Part shown: piece after piece, positions 63,586-64,000 of the stretch
Numbering within the stretch: position 1 is the first letter of the stretch
How the letters are laid out: each line of letters starts with the position of its first letter
Notes under the pieces: model-generated
The model's database searches: none
Seen by the model: the letters and a program-made list of their open reading frames with translations, nothing else
Told to the model about the DNA's origin: nothing
DNA from: Nonomuraea angiospora
GTDB taxonomy: Bacteria > Actinomycetota > Actinomycetes > Streptosporangiales > Streptosporangiaceae
Direction: 5' to 3'
NCBI RefSeq assembly: GCF_014873145.1
Contig: NZ_JADBEK010000001.1
Span: 8,804,001 to 8,868,000, forward strand
Length of the DNA: 64,000 nt
Position numbers and translations under genes: made by a program

Positions 63586-64000
63586 TTACTGGGGCACGAC
63601 GCAGTTGTTGTTCGGAGGCTTCCCCTCCGGCCAGGCGACGCCCTTGAACGTCAGCTTTCCCGAGGCCGGGTCCAGGCGGACGACCGGCAGGGCCTTGTCG
63701 TACGGGTTGCCCGCGCCGGTCAGGCAGATCAGGCCGCTCGCGCCCTGAATCCGGTAGGCGGCGTGCAGGTCGGCGAGGACGTCCTTGACGTCCTGCCGGG
63801 TAGGGACCTCGGTGGCGCTGATCGCGACCGCCTTCGCCAGGGCCCGGTAGGCGGTCAGGACCACGTCGTGGGTGACGATCGTACGCCCGTCCTCGAGTGC
63901 CACAGGGCCGATCTTGGCGGTGGCGATGAGGCGCTGGAGTCGTGCCAGGGACTCCTGAGGCTCGGCGAGATAGCGCGGGAGGTCTTCCCGCTTCGGCTTG
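63586..64000 (-). CDS. extracellular ligand-binding-type protein (C-terminal fragment)
   Basis: The frame is open to the window edge, so the start is missing. The visible 137 residues read DGRTIVTHDVVLTAYRALAKA, VLADLHAAYRIQGASGLICL and GNPYDKALPVVRLDP, similar to the C-terminal lobe of type I periplasmic (amino-acid/receptor) ligand-binding domains. Ends NNNCVVPQ. Full-length partner domains cannot be seen. Confidence 0.6.
   Translation of the reverse strand, partial: KPKREDLPRYLAEPQESLARLQRLIATAKIGPVALEDGRTIVTHDVVLTAYRALAKAVAISATEVPTRQDVKDVLADLHAAYRIQGASGLICLTGAGNPYDKALPVVRLDPASGKLTFKGVAWPEGKPPNNNCVVPQ

Overview
This is a GC-rich chromosomal window from an actinomycete. GTG starts, several apparently leaderless genes, a HrcA/CIRCE-controlled groES-groEL with a His-rich GroEL C-terminus, the block groES-groEL-sigD/shbA-rsdA-DUF5319-guaB-guaB3, and a class E/F-type sortase all point that way. 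A Streptosporangiales (Nonomuraea-like) host is my best guess, but that is inference from style and gene order, not from a database search.

Layout. 1-7.9 kb is a housekeeping block: nnr (partial), alr, an alpha/beta hydrolase, tsaE, then a sortase with its putative surface partner, a phosphotransferase, tsaB-rimI-tsaD. 8-11.5 kb (minus) holds a long hendecad/heptad coiled-coil protein and a methyltransferase. 11.5-13.8 kb is groES-groEL. 13.8-15.8 kb has a secreted sialidase, a decayed nucleotidyltransferase relic and non-coding DNA. 15.8-22.3 kb has the sigma factor ShbA/SigD, a truncated RsdA-like anti-sigma peptide, DUF5319, a TrmB/LuxR-like regulator, an unusual two-hairpin leader, guaB, guaB3 and an ECF sigma factor with a long C-terminal extension. 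22.3-24.7 kb has a TetR/reductase divergent pair, a kinase-fold protein and an acetyltransferase. 24.7-29.3 kb is an amino-sugar operon (aldolase, PfkB kinase, deacetylase, SIS isomerase) with a DeoR regulator, read here as an N-acetylgalactosamine-type pathway. 29.4-39 kb has glpD, DinB, a subtilase, a beta-propeller lipoprotein, a receptor Ser/Thr kinase and a succinate-semialdehyde-type dehydrogenase.

39-52.7 kb is the standout accessory region: a 3,995-residue secreted RHS/YD polymorphic toxin. It has 11 beta-rich repeats, a LamG insertion, a Lys-rich linker, a HINT domain and an HNH/Endo VII-like nuclease tip. It is preceded by a perfect CRP-type box and a leader hairpin, and followed by three immunity-type genes of different families (SUFU, DUF4265, SUKH-3). 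The last two are each interrupted by one in-frame stop codon.

52.8-64 kb has a DUF5819/HTTM membrane pair, a frameshifted TetR remnant, an MBL-fold hydrolase, a PLP-fold enzyme with Arg at the expected Lys position, a 40-bp minisatellite carrying stop codons for two convergent genes, a DUF885 protein, an SDR, a membrane protein, guaA, an anti-sigma-type ATPase and the 3' end of a ligand-binding protein. I saw no tRNA, rRNA, CRISPR array or insertion sequence.
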